Source: Obelidium mucronatum (lineage: Eukaryota > Chytridiomycota > Chytridiomycetes > Chytridiales > Chytriomycetaceae). Taken from it: a stretch of 64,000 bases of DNA. This document shows positions 44,168 through 55,928 of this stretch, one piece after another; position 1 is the stretch's first letter, and each line of letters begins with the position of its first letter. The notes beneath the pieces are model-generated. The model was not told the origin of the DNA. It saw nothing but the letters and a program-made list of their open reading frames with translations, and made no database searches. The position numbers were made by a program, and so were the translations under genes. Location of the stretch: the NCBI GenBank assembly GCA_025765595.1, contig JAIVFH010000021.1, positions 1-64,000 of the forward strand, given 5' to 3'.

Positions 44168-44389
44168 TAAATATTAAATTATTAAATTGTTTTTTATTTT
44201 CAAACCAATTTGAAAAAAAAGAAAGAAAACCAACGTTTTTCTGTTTTTTTTCGGACTTTTCATTTTGCTTTTTTTTACGTTGTTGCTCTGGTTTGAAGCA
44301 AGTGGCGCGCCTGACTTGAAGCGGCTTATTTTCTTATTTATCTTGAAAGGTAATTATTGGCCCCAAGGTTGAAAATTCCTTGAGATATT

Positions 44390-45375
44390 CTAAAAGCAAA
44401 TCTTTTCATGACGGCGAAGAGCGTCTATTCTAGAAAAGCCACGGTCACAAGTCCCACAGTGCTGTTTTCTAGTTTGGTCGTGGGAGGCAGCATGTCTGGA
44501 TAAGGCATGGATCCCGAAAAACCCCATTCCACAATAATTGCAAAAGTGGTCTCGTGCACGATTTTTATCGTGGATTTTCTGGTGGGTTTTGAGGTTGAAG
44601 GCTCGGTCAAATTCTTTTCCACACCCATCGTGTGGGCATTTGTGGATCTTCTTGTTGTTGATTTCACCTGACGAGGAAGAGCTGGAGGAGGATCTGTTGC
44701 TAGACGTAGCGTTTTCTGGGTATTGATCGCTGAAGTTGTTGTTGTTGTTTTTCTAATGTTTCATTTGCTGATGAAGGGGATGGAGGAGGTGGTGAAGGAG
44801 ATGCAGAAGGAGAGGCAACAAAAATGTCATCAAGCAACTCAGTTTGAATCGGTTGAGCGATATCCAAAGTGAGTGGATTGACGGCAATGTTTTCCGTTGC
44901 TTTCGTAATTAGCCAAGCAAAGTCTTCAACCGAAATGGATACTTTCGATTGTGGCTGAGTCACCCAATCTCCAAGCGCATCAGCACAAGGCAACAAATCT
45001 GATGACATTTCGACAGTTTCAAGCGGTTGATTAGGAAACAATGGAAGATCTCCAAAGAGCGCATCGAATTCACTCGCAAAATCTAAATCGACTCTCCCAT
45101 CACTGCCAACAATGAAGTTGTCCATTGAAGAAGCAAAACTTTCTCCCGAGTAAGTCGGGTCGTTGTTGTGCAGGAAGGGAGTAGTAGGTGATGGTGCAAA
45201 TTGAATGAGGGGAGTCATTGCAGCAGCAAATGCCAAATCTGCTGCAAATGTCTCCATAGTTGAATGCATGCTCAGAGGGAGAAGCCAATGTTCCCCCCGA
45301 CTGACAGTTCATCATTAAAGGTATTGTATTCGAAACTGATCCTTTGTTGTTCTTGTTGTTGTTGTTGACTGACAT
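44390..45375 (-). CDS. C2H2 zinc finger protein, paralog 1, frame breaks
   Basis: From ATG 45375 the frame encodes SVSNTIPLMMN...SPSEHAFN; the +1 frame then has FAADLAFAAAMTP, SSMDNF, an acidic region (FDALFGDLPLFP) and a Pro/Ser stretch; after an A5 run near 44755 a further +1 gives Asn/Ser-rich sequence and three fingers: CPHDGCGKEFDRAFNLKTHQKIH, FCNYCGMGFFGIHALSRHAASH and a last finger ending RRHEKIC. Acidic region plus fingers suggests a transcription activator. Paralog 2 shows the first break at the same place. Confidence 0.6.
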
Positions 45376-45580
45376 CCTCTCCCTGTTTTTTTTGGATCTT
45401 TTTCGGATGATTTCAAAGCGAGTGGATGAGTTTTTATATCAAATACTTCACCACACTTCGGACTTGACAAAAATCAAAAAAACAAGGGTTTCTCACTTCG
45501 AAACTTCAACCATAAAATTACGTAATAACAAACCAACGCAAACCGAACCAAAAAAAAACCCCTCGTTGAAGTACTTTCAA

Positions 45581-46577
45581 TTAAAGCCCACAAATCTTTT
45601 CGTGACGCCGAAGTGCAGTCAACTCTAGCAAACCCACGTCCACAAGCTCCACACTGTTGCCTTCTAATCTGATCGTGAGAAGCAATGTGTCTGGACAAGG
45701 CGTGAACACCGTAAAACCCCGCATCACAATAGCGGCACACGTGATCACGGGTGCGGTCTTTGGCATGTATTTTTTCATGAGTTCTGAGGTTGAATGCTCG
45801 ATCAAACTCTTTTCCACAACCGTCAAATGAGCAGATGTAGATTTTCTTTGCAGTTTTGCTCAAAGGCGTGCTTCTTTGTCCTTCGCTTTTTAGATTTCAG
45901 ATGGTAGTGGCTGTTTAGGTTGTGGGTCTGCTGTGATATCTGAAGATGGCGAAAGCGACGAAGGGGAAGGAGGAACAGTGAAACTGTAGTACTTGAAGGT
46001 GTTTCTTCCCACGGTCTGAAGGGCTTAAAGATGTTTGTCATAGTATTTGCCGTAGTACACGGCCAAGCACAGTTGTCCATTAAGACAGAGACATCGCAGC
46101 ATTCAACGTTCAAGCCGGAACCCGCTATTGACTCAGCAACTTCTGAAAGCTGCGTAGGACATGTATCCATAGACCCATCAAGCTGTGTGGGAAATAGTGC
46201 AAGTTCCCCAAAGACTGAATCAAACTCTTTCGAAGCTTCGCTGTCGCCACCCCCGTCCTTGCCAGCAAACAGATTATCCATCGGAGAGGCAAGATCCGGA
46301 ATCGGTGGCAGGACGTGCAGCCAGTACGCACGAAAGCGTTGCCAGAGAGTCAAGTTGTTGTAGTTGCGTCATAGCTGATACAAAGGCCACGTCTGCTGCA
46401 ATACACTCCCAGTTCAAAGCCGAGATCCGATGGAGATGTCGACAGGGTGTTTTCCATTGGTATAGTGTTGGAAAAAGAAGTTGAAACAAGTGTTCTTTTT
46501 TTGTGACGAAATGTTTTTGAAAACTTAATAAAGAAAAATTCCAGATTCAGCAAACACCTCACTTCTTTCCGCTTCAC
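45581..46577 (-). CDS. C2H2 zinc finger protein, paralog 2, multiple frame breaks
   Basis: Same architecture as paralog 1: SNTIPMENTLSTSPSDLGF, then in the +1 frame CIAADVAFVSAMTQ, then next frame LASPMDNLFAGKDG...FDSVFGELALFP, then fingers CSFDGCGKEFDRAFNLRTHEKIH, VCRYCDAGFYGVHALSRHIASH and QQCGACGRGFARV, where one further extra base (about 45620) must be skipped to reach TALRRHEKICGL and a TAA. At least four frame changes; one middle change may be a 53-nt intron (GTACTA donor, CTTCAG acceptor). Could be a pseudogene. Confidence 0.55.
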
Positions 46578-47481
46578 TCTTCGGAATCGTTCAATCCCAA
46601 TTTTTCAACCTGCGCGTCAATCTCAGTCAAAGTCAACGTTGGAGGCAACAGACATGGCACTCTCTGGACGAACAGTGAGATCCACATCGGGGACCTTGTA
46701 AGTCTTCCAGTTGATAGTGCTTGATGTCGATTGGTTCGTAAAGAAGTCCTTCACGCGCGTATTCCTCACGAATAAATTCTTCCATATCAGCGCGAGTATC
46801 CTCCGCCGAACGGAGACCGCCCATATCAACAGGAATTTGAGACACGTCCATAAAGTTGGAGAGTTCCTCTGGCTTGATGAAGTGGACTTTGGGATAAGAA
46901 ACACTCTTGATAATGCGCAAGATGGTGTTCCAGAGTCTAGTTGTAGTCTTGCTTGCATTCAAGACATACAATGTGGAATCATTGGGTAAGCTTGTGCAAC
47001 AGGCAGAAGCTTCTTCAATGCACTTGTATTGGCTTGGACGAAACTGTTTCAGCTTGAATCCTTCCAAATCAATAAAGACGCTGTGGTTGTTGTCGACAAA
47101 GGACCGTCCCAACCAAAAATTCGACCACATGGTAAAGTTTGCATAATGTTGCTTGGGTATAGCGTTCGAAATCTTGCCTGGTCGAATAACAATGATTGGT
47201 CGACCCTCCGAATCTTTGGCCGTTGGCAAGAATGTGTCGATCTCCGTAAGCAAGAAGGCGTGAATGTGTAGGATTGAAACTCTCTTGCTTTGGTGGCCGA
47301 GGATTTTCTCGTGCCATTTGGCACAGTTGGTCAGGGCCTTGATGGTTTCGGCAACATTGTTTTTGTGGTTCACAAGTGAGCTCGCCACTATAAAAGATTC
47401 AAAGTTGGCTTCGCGAAGGAAGGCATCTCGATGGATGGACTCTTGAAGAGTGGCGAGGGCCTGGTCGAATGAATGCGACAT
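46574..47481 (-). CDS. CRAL-TRIO (Sec14-like) lipid-binding protein, paralog 1, two +1 frame breaks
   Basis: Start ATG 47481 (MSHSFDQALATLQES) chosen by alignment with paralog 2; the open frame extends upstream. CRAL-TRIO N region (LREANFESFIVAS...) and lipid-binding domain (GRPIIVIRPGKISN, FIDLEGFKLKQFRPS, STLYVLNASKTTTRLWNTILRIIKS, VHFIKPEELSNFMDVSQIPVDMGG). After IDIK one extra C (46719) shifts the frame, and after NVDFD one extra T (46625, GAC TGA G) shifts again; skipping both gives 301 residues ending DSEE like paralog 2 (300 residues). Unshifted frame stops at 46633. Confidence 0.75.
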
Positions 47482-47675
47482 ATTTTTGTGACAGGAACAA
47501 AAAACAGGAACAAAAAACATTATATTGGCATTTGAGTTCTTCAAAAATGCCAAGGTGAATCAGTAATCCTAAATACTTTTTTAAACACCTACTTCTTTCC
47601 GCTTCACTTGCGCTTCACTCTTCGGAATCATTCAACCGTATTTTTTTAATTGAAGATCCACCAGGCATACACAAT

Positions 47676-48578
47676 TCACTCCTCAGAATCATCATTCAAT
47701 CCCATCTTTTCCAATTGGGCATCAATTTGATCAAAGTCCACATTCGAGGCAATTGACATGACACTATCGGGGCGAAGCGTGAGATCCATGTCTGGAACTT
47801 TGTAAGTCTTCCAGTTGAGAGTCTTGATATCAATTGACTCGTAACGCAATCCTTCACGTGCATATTCCTCGCGAATGAAGTCCTCCATATCAGCACGGGT
47901 ATCTTCCAAAGAGCGAAGCCCTCCAAAATCGACAGGGATGTTGGATACATCCATAAAGGTTGACAATTCTGCTGGTTTGATGAAATGGGTTTTGGAGAAG
48001 ACAGCACTTTTGGCGACACGCAATACTGTGTTCCATATTTTGATCACAAATCTGTTTGCGTTGAAAACATACACCGTCGCATCTGCCGATTGGATTGTTT
48101 GGCAGGTATTGGCCTCATCAAGTCGTTTTAGTTGACTTGGACGAAACTGCTTGAGCTTGAATCCTTCCAAACTGAGTAAGAAGTTGTACTTGTTGTTGTC
48201 ATTTGAACGCATAGCCCAAAAATGAAACCACATGACAAAATTGGCCAAGTGTTGAGAGGGGATCGATCGAGTTTCTTTAGATCCACGGAATAAAATAATT
48301 GGCCTTCCATTGCGGTCTGTGGCAGTTGGCAGGAACGTGAAACTCTCTGTTAGCAGGAAGGCATGGATATGCACGATGGAAACTCTCTTGCTTTGATGAC
48401 CGAGGACCTCCTTGTGCCATTTGGCACAGTTGGTCAGAGTCTTAAGGGTTGCATCAACGTTGTGCTTGTGGTAGGCAAGAGACTTCATCACAATATGGGA
48501 TTCGAAGTTGGCATCCCGAAGAAATTCATCTCGATCGATGGATTCTTGAAGGGTGACGAGATCTTGATCAAAAGCCAT
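47676..48578 (-). CDS. CRAL-TRIO (Sec14-like) lipid-binding protein, paralog 2
   Basis: A single intact exon of 300 residues: CRAL-TRIO N helices (MAFDQDLVTLQESIDRDEFL...), then GRPIILFRGSKETRSI, FLLSLEGFKLKQFRPS, ATVYVFNANRFVIKIWNTVLRVAKS, THFIKPAELSTFMDVSNIPVDFGG and an acidic end (LNDDSEE). Sec14-type proteins exchange phosphatidylinositol and other lipids between membranes. About two thirds identical to paralog 1 by eye. A 3' relic of the same family sits at 10.8 kb. Confidence 0.85.
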   Translation of the reverse strand: MAFDQDLVTLQESIDRDEFLRDANFESHIVMKSLAYHKHNVDATLKTLTNCAKWHKEVLGHQSKRVSIVHIHAFLLTESFTFLPTATDRNGRPIILFRGSKETRSIPSQHLANFVMWFHFWAMRSNDNNKYNFLLSLEGFKLKQFRPSQLKRLDEANTCQTIQSADATVYVFNANRFVIKIWNTVLRVAKSAVFSKTHFIKPAELSTFMDVSNIPVDFGGLRSLEDTRADMEDFIREEYAREGLRYESIDIKTLNWKTYKVPDMDLTLRPDSVMSIASNVDFDQIDAQLEKMGLNDDSEE

Positions 48579-48738
48579 GGGTTTTCGTTTTGGGTTTCGT
48601 TTTGGGATTTAGTGCACGGCAGTTTAAATAAAATATTGAGTTCTTCAGCGCCAAGGGAGAATTTCGACTTTATCACGATGAACATGAGACACTTCGAATT
48701 CTTTATTCGCGAGACAGTGAAAGAAATGATAGCCCCTT

Positions 48739-50660
48739 TTAAAGCTTTGCAGAGTCCTCAGATGGTCCAATCATCTTTTCTGGGCGAACGTACTTATCAA
48801 ACTCTTCGCTAGTCAACAAGTTTAACGACAAGCAAGCCTCCTTCAAAGTGGTGCCTTCCTTGTGAGCCTTCTTGGCAGCCTTGGCAGCGTTATCATAACC
48901 AATGTATGGGTTCAAGGCAGTAACAAGCATCAAAGACTCATTCATGATGGCGTTGATGCGCTTCTCATTCGCCTCAATACCGACAACACAGTTGTCCGTG
49001 AAGGAAACAGCCGCATCTGCAATCAAACGAATAGACTGAAGCAAGTTGCGGATCATGACTGGCTTGAATACGTTCAACTCAAAGTGTCCCTGAGCACCCG
49101 CAACAGAAATCGCGGTATGGTTACCAATCACTTGAGCGCAAACCATAGTCATGGCTTCACATTGAGTTGGGTTGACTTTACCCGGCATGATGGAGCTACC
49201 TGGTTCGTTTTCTGGGAGGTTGAGTTCTCCCAACCCACAACGGGGACCAGAACCGAGCAAACGAATGTCGTTTGCAATTTTGTTGAGACTGACGGCGAGA
49301 ACGTTCAACGCGCCAGAGGCTTCGACAATAGCGTCGTGGGCAGCAAGGGCTTCGAACTTGTTTGGTGCGGTTTTGAAGGGGAGGCCAGTGATTTTGGCGA
49401 TTTGGTTGGCGATTTTGACGTCGTATCCCTTCTTGGTGTTGAGACCAGTTCCGACGGCGGTTCCTCCTTGGGCCAAAGAGTACAAGCGTGGGAGGGAGCC
49501 CTTGACGCGTTCAATACCATACTCGACTTGAGTGGAGTATCTATATCATTTGGTAGACACTTTAGAAAGCAGATTGAAATTCACGAAAAAAAGAATTACC
49601 CAGAAAACTCTTGTCCAAGAGTCAAAGGAGTAGCATCCTGCAAGTGAGTTCTTCCAATCTTGATCAAGTGGTCAAAAGCCTTCACCTTCACCTCCAAGGC
49701 CTTGTGCAAGTGCTCCAAAGCCGGAATCAAACGGTGGTGAATCTCATCAACAGCCGCAACATGCATAGCAGTTGGGAATGTGTCATTGGAACTCTGCCCT
49801 TGGTTCACATGGTCGTTTGGGTGCACAGGCTTCTTGCTTCCCAACTCTCCACCAAGCAATTCAATGGCGCGGTTGGAAATAACTTCGTTCGCGTTCATGT
49901 TGGATTGGGTTCCGGATCCAGTTTGCCAGACAACCAATGGAAAGTGGTCGTCCAGCTTTCCTTGCAATGACTTCATCAGCAGCGTTGACGATTGCGTTTC
50001 CGATTGTCTTGTCGAGACCGGTTTCCATGTTGACTTGGGCGGCGGCCTTCTTGATGATTCCAAAGGCTTTGATGACTGGGATTGGCATGCGTTCGGTAGG
50101 TCCTCCAATGTTGAAGTTTTGAATAGATCTGTTGAATGTGTGTCAGAAAAGTGTGGCGGGGTGAGAAAGAACTCTGTTACAATTACCTTTGGGTTTGAGC
50201 ACCCCAGTAACGGTCAGCTGGGACATTCAAGTCTCCGAATGTATCGCGTTCAACACGGAATTGTCCCTATTACGACACAGAGGTAGAGAGAGGTAAGGGG
50301 TTGGGGTGGGGAATTTTGAAGATCAGTCAAAGTTCTTTTACCCTGGCAAGCGACATGGAGGAAAATAATCGAGTACGAGGCTGCACAATTACAATACTTT
50401 CAAAGTTAGATATGTTCTTGTTTGTTTCCAGCAGAGAGAGACAAAGAGGGATCGCATCGTTGGGATCCGTAATCGAAAAAGTGAAAATCCAGTGATGTTC
50501 TGCGTAGAGCTGACTCCATCGATCCAAGGCTTCTCTGAATTTGCGTCGAATGCCTCATATTGAGGGCTAGAAAGAGTTCCAAGGGTCTGTAAGAAATACC
50601 CACCACTTTTGAGGCAAGAGCTTGCATTTTTTGCTGAGTTTCTTTGACCTCACCCATCAT
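48739..50660 (-). CDS. FUM1: Class II fumarate hydratase, one +1 frame break
   Basis: Exons 50660-50604, 50266-50187, 50128-49600, 49540-48739. Signature regions: [110 protein letters not shown]. All catalytic residues are present. After AADEVIA one extra A (49962) breaks the frame before [10 protein letters not shown]; ignoring it gives 488 residues in phase with all splice sites. The first exon is short and has no presequence-like composition, and intron 1 is 337 nt. Fumarase interconverts fumarate and malate. Confidence 0.92.
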
Positions 50661-50945
50661 TCCAACTCACTCATCAGAATTAAGTCTGCACACAAATCAC
50701 TAAGTTCAATACTTAAAAAGAGTTTTATTACGACCCCGTAATGAGATCGGCCCTCCGCGAGTAACTGAAAAAAAAAAAAACGAAAAAAGGAAAGGAAGTG
50801 GACGTAGAATTGAGTCCGTGTATGGTTCGAATGGAAGCAGAGAATTTAAATACGCGTTCGTTGAAATAATAATCAGGCGACAAAGGCTACAGTTCAGCTC
50901 TAACTATTCCGGCCTTTGATCTGCTTCGCGATTGAAACTGTAGCG

Positions 50946-51401
50946 TTACATAGCAGCTGTCGATTGCAGGTGCAGGAAGCAGCGCCAGAGTTGGCATAGA
51001 CATGAATTTTGCACAATATCCGGAATGATGAGGATCACAAGAGACCGCGTTTGATGATGGCGGCGACTGAGAGTTATTATTATTATTGCTGTTAATACGT
51101 TACTATTGCTGTTGTTGTTTGTATTATTGCTGAGGTTCCAGAAATGAGTTTGCGGAAAGAATGGGATTGGTCCAGAAGTTGGGGTTACAGAAGGACTGGC
51201 GGCGTCAGGAGAGTATGATAGAGTTGGCATGGCTTCTTCTGAGTGACGACACGGACTGGAGCAGTACAGTTGGCCGGGTGATGTTTGTTTACCACAGATG
51301 CACCTATAGTTTTTAATTTGGTTTCAGAGAGGTTTAAGGAAGCGGCGGATAGGTATTCAGCCTCCAAATATTCCCATCGCGTACCAGTTGAGGTCTGCCA
51401 T
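50946..51401 (-). CDS. Ecl1-like zinc-binding protein, array copy 1
   Basis: Exon 1 51401-51385 (MADLNW, splits the Trp codon), exon 2 51303-50946, 124 residues. Core WCICGKQTSPGQLYCSSPCRH is the CxCG...YCSxxC zinc motif of Ecl1/2/3-type fungal lifespan proteins. Tail Ser/Pro/Asn-rich. Within a TAA/ATT microsatellite (about 51070) the -1 frame would instead lead to a tail with QFQSRSRSK and a stop at 50887, more like the other copies; slippage in the repeat may have changed the end. Confidence 0.65.
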
Positions 51402-51844
51402 CGCGTCTTGAGCACCAATAAAACACAAGACACCACAAATAAGGGAGGAAGTACACGATGTGGGGTAGTGATAAAAGGAGGCTGACGGCTGCTGGTGGTG
51501 ACTTCCGATTGGTTCAAAAGATTTTTTGGGCACTCTTTTCTCCCGAGTGATTCACAGTGCATACAAACAGATTAATCATCGCCAATCAGGATGCAACGTG
51601 TCGGCGGTTTTTGTTTTGATGAAAAAACATAGCTCCTCAATAAAAAGTATGGAAACTTCTTTGTCTGTCTGGCTGCCTGTTTATTCTGCGATTTTCGAGC
51701 ATTTTGGTGATCTCAGGGAAGAACCAAAAACTTATTGTGCAAAAGGCCCGAACAAAGGTTCCTTAACGCCTCGTTTATGAAACAAAATGTGGTATTTAAA
51801 CCACTGTTAAACACCAGAAAAACTTTTTCTTAAATAGAAACAAA
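51402..51844. other. Intergenic between Ecl1-like copy 1 and the coiled-coil gene
   Basis: 443 bp serving as divergent upstream region for both genes. No further gene recognised. Confidence 0.5.
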
Positions 51845-52347
51845 ATGGAAGTACAACTCACAGAACTGAACATTCGAATCGTTGCACAGCAGAAAGAAGT
51901 AAATGATTGTAAGCAGAGCCTCCAGGCAGCTGTCCAACATGGGCTGCCAGCGGACATCCGAGCCGACCTCCGCTATCTCTTTGAGGGAGCAACGCAAGTG
52001 CTGCTAGCACTTCTCCAGACGCAAAGAGAGGTCGAAGTAGCACGAATCAACGAAAGAGCAGCAATTGCTGCTGCACATTCAGGTATTATTTCAGATTGCA
52101 ATAAGTTGCTTAACCACACTTAAAAGCACCACCAGCTATTCCTGTGGCTGCTGAAAGCTCAGACCGTGCTGTTGTAAGTATCTTTCATCCTATCAAGAGT
52201 CATCTGAGAGTTGATCCCAGAAAAATTTAGGCTCAAAGAAACGGGTCAGACACCTCGTCAAACAGAACCGACGGGTCTATGGATTCGTCAGGATCCCTCC
52301 AGTCAGACGATTCGATGCCTTCAGCGACAAGCACAATGAGTGAATAA
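51845..52347 (+). CDS. Small coiled-coil protein
   Basis: Three exons: 51845 to about 52081, about 52129-52173, and about 52230-52347, phases agree. An N-terminal helix (VQLTELNIRIVAQQKEVNDCKQSLQAA) and a second one (YLFEGATQVLLALLQTQREVEVARINERAAIAAAH) predict a helical hairpin or coiled coil; the tail is Ser-rich with SMDSSGSLQSDDSMPS. No family recognised. AATAAA overlaps the stop. Confidence 0.6.
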
Positions 52348-52552
52348 AAATAAAGAACAAGTTCCTGTAAAAATGAATTATGTTCCCCCTCTTTGATTTT
52401 AATTCTTGAGCCTTGTTCCTCAATCAACAACGTTTTATGTCAAGCAGAAACATCGCATGAACATTTCGAGCTTCATATTGAATGGTGAGTTGTAACGCTG
52501 TGCAACATGCTAGAGAGGGAAAGAAGAAAAGTACAACTACTGCTACAAATCA

Positions 52553-54678
52553 TCAAAGTTTACTGCTCACAATAGTATACCGTTTTTTTAGGTCGTTTTT
52601 CAACACCTTGCCCGCCGCATTCCTTGGAAATGGCACATCGCAACTCCAAAACTCTACACGAGCGGGGCACTTGTATAAAGCAAGACGCGATTTACAATGG
52701 TCAATAATGTCTTTAACACCAACTTGAACCCCTTTCTTGGCACGTACAATAGCCAAAACAGCCTCTCCAAAAACAGCGTCAGGAATTCCAACAACAGCGC
52801 ATTCAAGCACTTTCGGATGCGCTGATATCACATCTTCCACTTCAGCGCAATAGATATTCTCGCCGCCGCGTATAATCATGTCTTTAGCGCGATCAAGTAT
52901 GTACAAACATCCATCCGAGTCGAATTTGCCAATATCCCCTGTTATAAACCATCCATCGGCTGTGAGAACGCGGGCTGTAGCTTCAGGGTTTCTCCAGTAC
53001 CCCTTGAACACCATTGGACCCTTAAAATAGTACATCAAAAAGGTAAACTTGACTAGGAAAAAAAAATGATGATCGCTTAACTCGAATCGCAATCTCTCCA
53101 ATATCCCCAACATTCTTGACCGGTATTAAAACATCTTTCGACAGGTCCAAAGATCTACCATCGGAGGGAACCTGTACAATCAGAACATCCAATGGCTCAC
53201 AGACAATTCCCGTGCTTGATGGTTTCTTTTCAATCAACGGAGAACTGAGAATCGCACCGCATGAATTGGTTTCAGTGAGACCGTATCCTGTACTTCTTGT
53301 GGCAGTTGGAAGATTGCTGGATATTCCTTCAAGAGTTTTTTGGGAGGTGGGAGCTCCCCCAGCCGCGAATCCTTTAACGGAGGACAGGTCGAATTTCTGG
53401 AGATTGGGGTGATTCAACATCTGCATTGACACAAACGGTTAATAATAATAATCATGATTCAGTGACCAATAGAGGGAATAATCAAACCTGGATGAACATG
53501 GTTGGAACTCCAACAAATGTATTGACTCTGTATGTCTCAATCAGATGCAGAGCAGAAGTCGCGTTCCATCGCGGCAGCATGATAATTTTACCCCCGATTA
53601 ATTGAACCAAAGGTACAGTAATGAGACCCATAGTATGAAATAAAGGCGATGCGTGTAGGAGAACTGGCTGCGCAGAAGGATCCACTGGAGTCTTGGATTT
53701 GCCTCCTGATCTCGATTCAAGTACAGAGTAAAACGCGTTGGTATAAGCACGAGACATTATAGCTTGCGCGTAGCTTCGATGTGTTGCAAGAACGCCTTTG
53801 GGCTTTCCAGTTGTGCCGCTTGTGTATAGAACTGACGTAAAAATATTAAAAAGACAGAACAAGAAGAACCAAAAAAATTATTACTAGTGGCATCGTCCTC
53901 TGGCAATATTTCAACATCTGGAAGCGTATTTTGATGTTTGCCTTTTTGAAGGAACTCATCAAACGACCACACTCTAGCTTTAGGGTGAGCTTTTTTAAAG
54001 CCATCCACAAACTTCTTTTCAGCACACAGAATCCAGCCGATGTGAATATTCTTTTCAACTGTGGCGCCCAGTTTCGAAGCAAGTTCTCGATCCACAAACA
54101 CAAACTCTGGGTCTGAATCCAGAATGCAATACTCCATTTCGATGGGATGAAGCGAAGAATTGACGGCAACAGATATCCCGCCAATCACGAGTGTTGCCCA
54201 GAATGCAAAGATCCACTGAATTCCAACAAATGACGTCAGCGAAACGATTTCGTTGCTGACAGCTTGACCACCCACCTGAGGCGAGTTCCTCATACAGATA
54301 GCCACTCGAACTCCCTTTGAAATTGACAGCGCTGTTGCTAACATAGCCACAATCTCATATGTCTGCTCGAATGTGTAGGATTCGGACTGGCAGATAACAA
54401 ACGGCCTTGAGGCATAAACCTGTTTGTTCTGCTCAGAAGGATCACGTGCAACCAAGTTTCGATTATACGCACACTATGACCGATCTCAAAGACTGCCCGC
54501 AAATGTGGCAGGGCATTCGCAAAAACCCTGAACAATATTTGAGCATTTACAGCCTAAGTGTAGGGCACAAACCGAACCTGTGTTTAGTTCCTCTGATTAT
54601 TGCCGACGTAAGCTCCAGCTGCTGGCCATTGCCTGTCAAAAACTTGTTGATTGAATCGAAGCTTGTCGTGTCTGCCAT
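52553..54678 (-). CDS. AMP-forming acyl-CoA synthetase
   Basis: From ATG 54678 (MADTTSFDSINKFL) exons join in phase through RVFANALPHLRAVFEIGHS and NKQVYASRPFVICQSESYTFEQTYE (introns of about 45 nt). Motifs: CMRNSPQWIFAFWA, LYTSGTTGKPKGVLATH (ATP-binding P-loop), GGAPTSQK, GYGLTETNSCG, WFITGDIGKFDSDG.LYILDRAKDMIIRGGENIY (Arg hinge), and a C-terminal NAAGKVLKNDLKK with the catalytic Lys. The enzyme activates a carboxylic acid to the acyl adenylate and thioester. Chain length is not predictable; fatty or aryl acids possible. No C-terminal SKL peroxisome signal is visible (ends SSKL, which does fit a PTS1: S-K-L), so peroxisomal location is plausible. Confidence 0.85.
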
Positions 54679-54954
54679 TTCTATTTCTATTCCTTTTTTT
54701 TTGCGAAAATAAAAAGTGCTTTATTTACTACTACTAGGTTACTAACGATATACAGCCGTATAATGAAAGGGCAAGAGAAAATACAGATGTTTGCCGGTGA
54801 CTTGAATGTCAAGAAATACACAAAAAGAGAAGAAACAAATACAATAAGGTGGCAGGGTGGTGGCAGGGAGGGAAACGAGGAGATACATGATATTACAACA
54901 AAGAATAGAATCTAGTACTTTGACTTTGGCGAGTAGTTGCCTTGCAAAAGCATA

Positions 54955-55327
54955 TTAAGCTGTGGCGAGAAGGAGCGTCTTAGCGTCAGGAGCCAGCAGC
55001 GGGGGACAGTCCTCCAGGGACAGTCTTTGACTATAGACAGCGTGCTCAGAGTGAGGAGTCCGCAAGCGATGCGTACGTGTTGATGCTGAGCGAGTGTTGC
55101 TTCGAGTGCGGCAAGCTCGAAGCCACCTCCGAAAAGTGTCTCGTTGGCACTTTGAATTCAGCAGTCGAAGCGCCAAAGCCGCTGCCGCCGTCGCAGTGGG
55201 AACACTCCGCGGAGCAGTAGAGATAACCATCGGCGGTTTGCTTTCCGCAGATGCACCTGGCGTTGAACCAGTCAGCATCCCACTCGGCTGGATCAACTCG
55301 AAACACTCACCAGTTCATGTCTGTCAT
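54955..55327 (-). CDS. Ecl1-like zinc-binding protein, array copy 2
   Basis: Exon 1 55327-55311 (MTDMNW), exon 2 from 55256. Core WCICGKQTADGYLYCSAECSHCDGG. The zero frame stops at 55046 (CTC TGA G) giving 75 residues; a +1 shift exactly there continues to 54955 for 105 residues, near the size of the other members. The tail is weakly similar at best, so the short form cannot be excluded. Confidence 0.65.
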
Positions 55328-55928
55328 TGCGTGTATTTACAGGTAAGAGTAAAATGAGGGATAAGAAGTTGCGTGTTTGATGCCAGCCACTTGCCCAATG
55401 ATGACGAGGGATTTCTTCACGTTGAAAAAAGAAGAAATCGAACTTCAAAACAATTTAGGCAACTTTTGGGTGGCCAAGCACCGGTGCACCATCCCGCTCG
55501 GCTATCCCTCATGCATGATATGAGAAAAAATAGAGCGGTTTATTTTATAGAGGTTTTTGTACACGATATAACGATAAGAAAGGGCTGAAGAATTGGTTGA
55601 AAAAAAAACAAGACTGAATTTGTGAATTACAAGTTGCATGAGCCAGAGCTGAGAGTCCGTCTGCGTGTGAAAGCAAGGGCTGCAAAGCAATCGCCAAGAG
55701 AATTCCGGGGGCTTGTGTTGAAACTAGATCCACCCGCTGGAGATCCTGGAGAAAAAACATTCGGGCTGCCATATCCGCTGGAGATCGAGAGTGGAAGAAG
55801 TTTGGAATTTGTGAAACAGCTGATGTTTTGAGGTTTGGTGGTAATAGCGACGAATTTGATGAAGGTGACAGTGCCACCTGCAGAATATCGTTTGGCATCA
55901 GCCTTGTTGCATCAGGCTTCATGATTGC

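Noticed and set aside
48862..49647. 261-codon plus-strand frame
   Set aside because: Complete antisense overlap with the strongly conserved fumarase exons.
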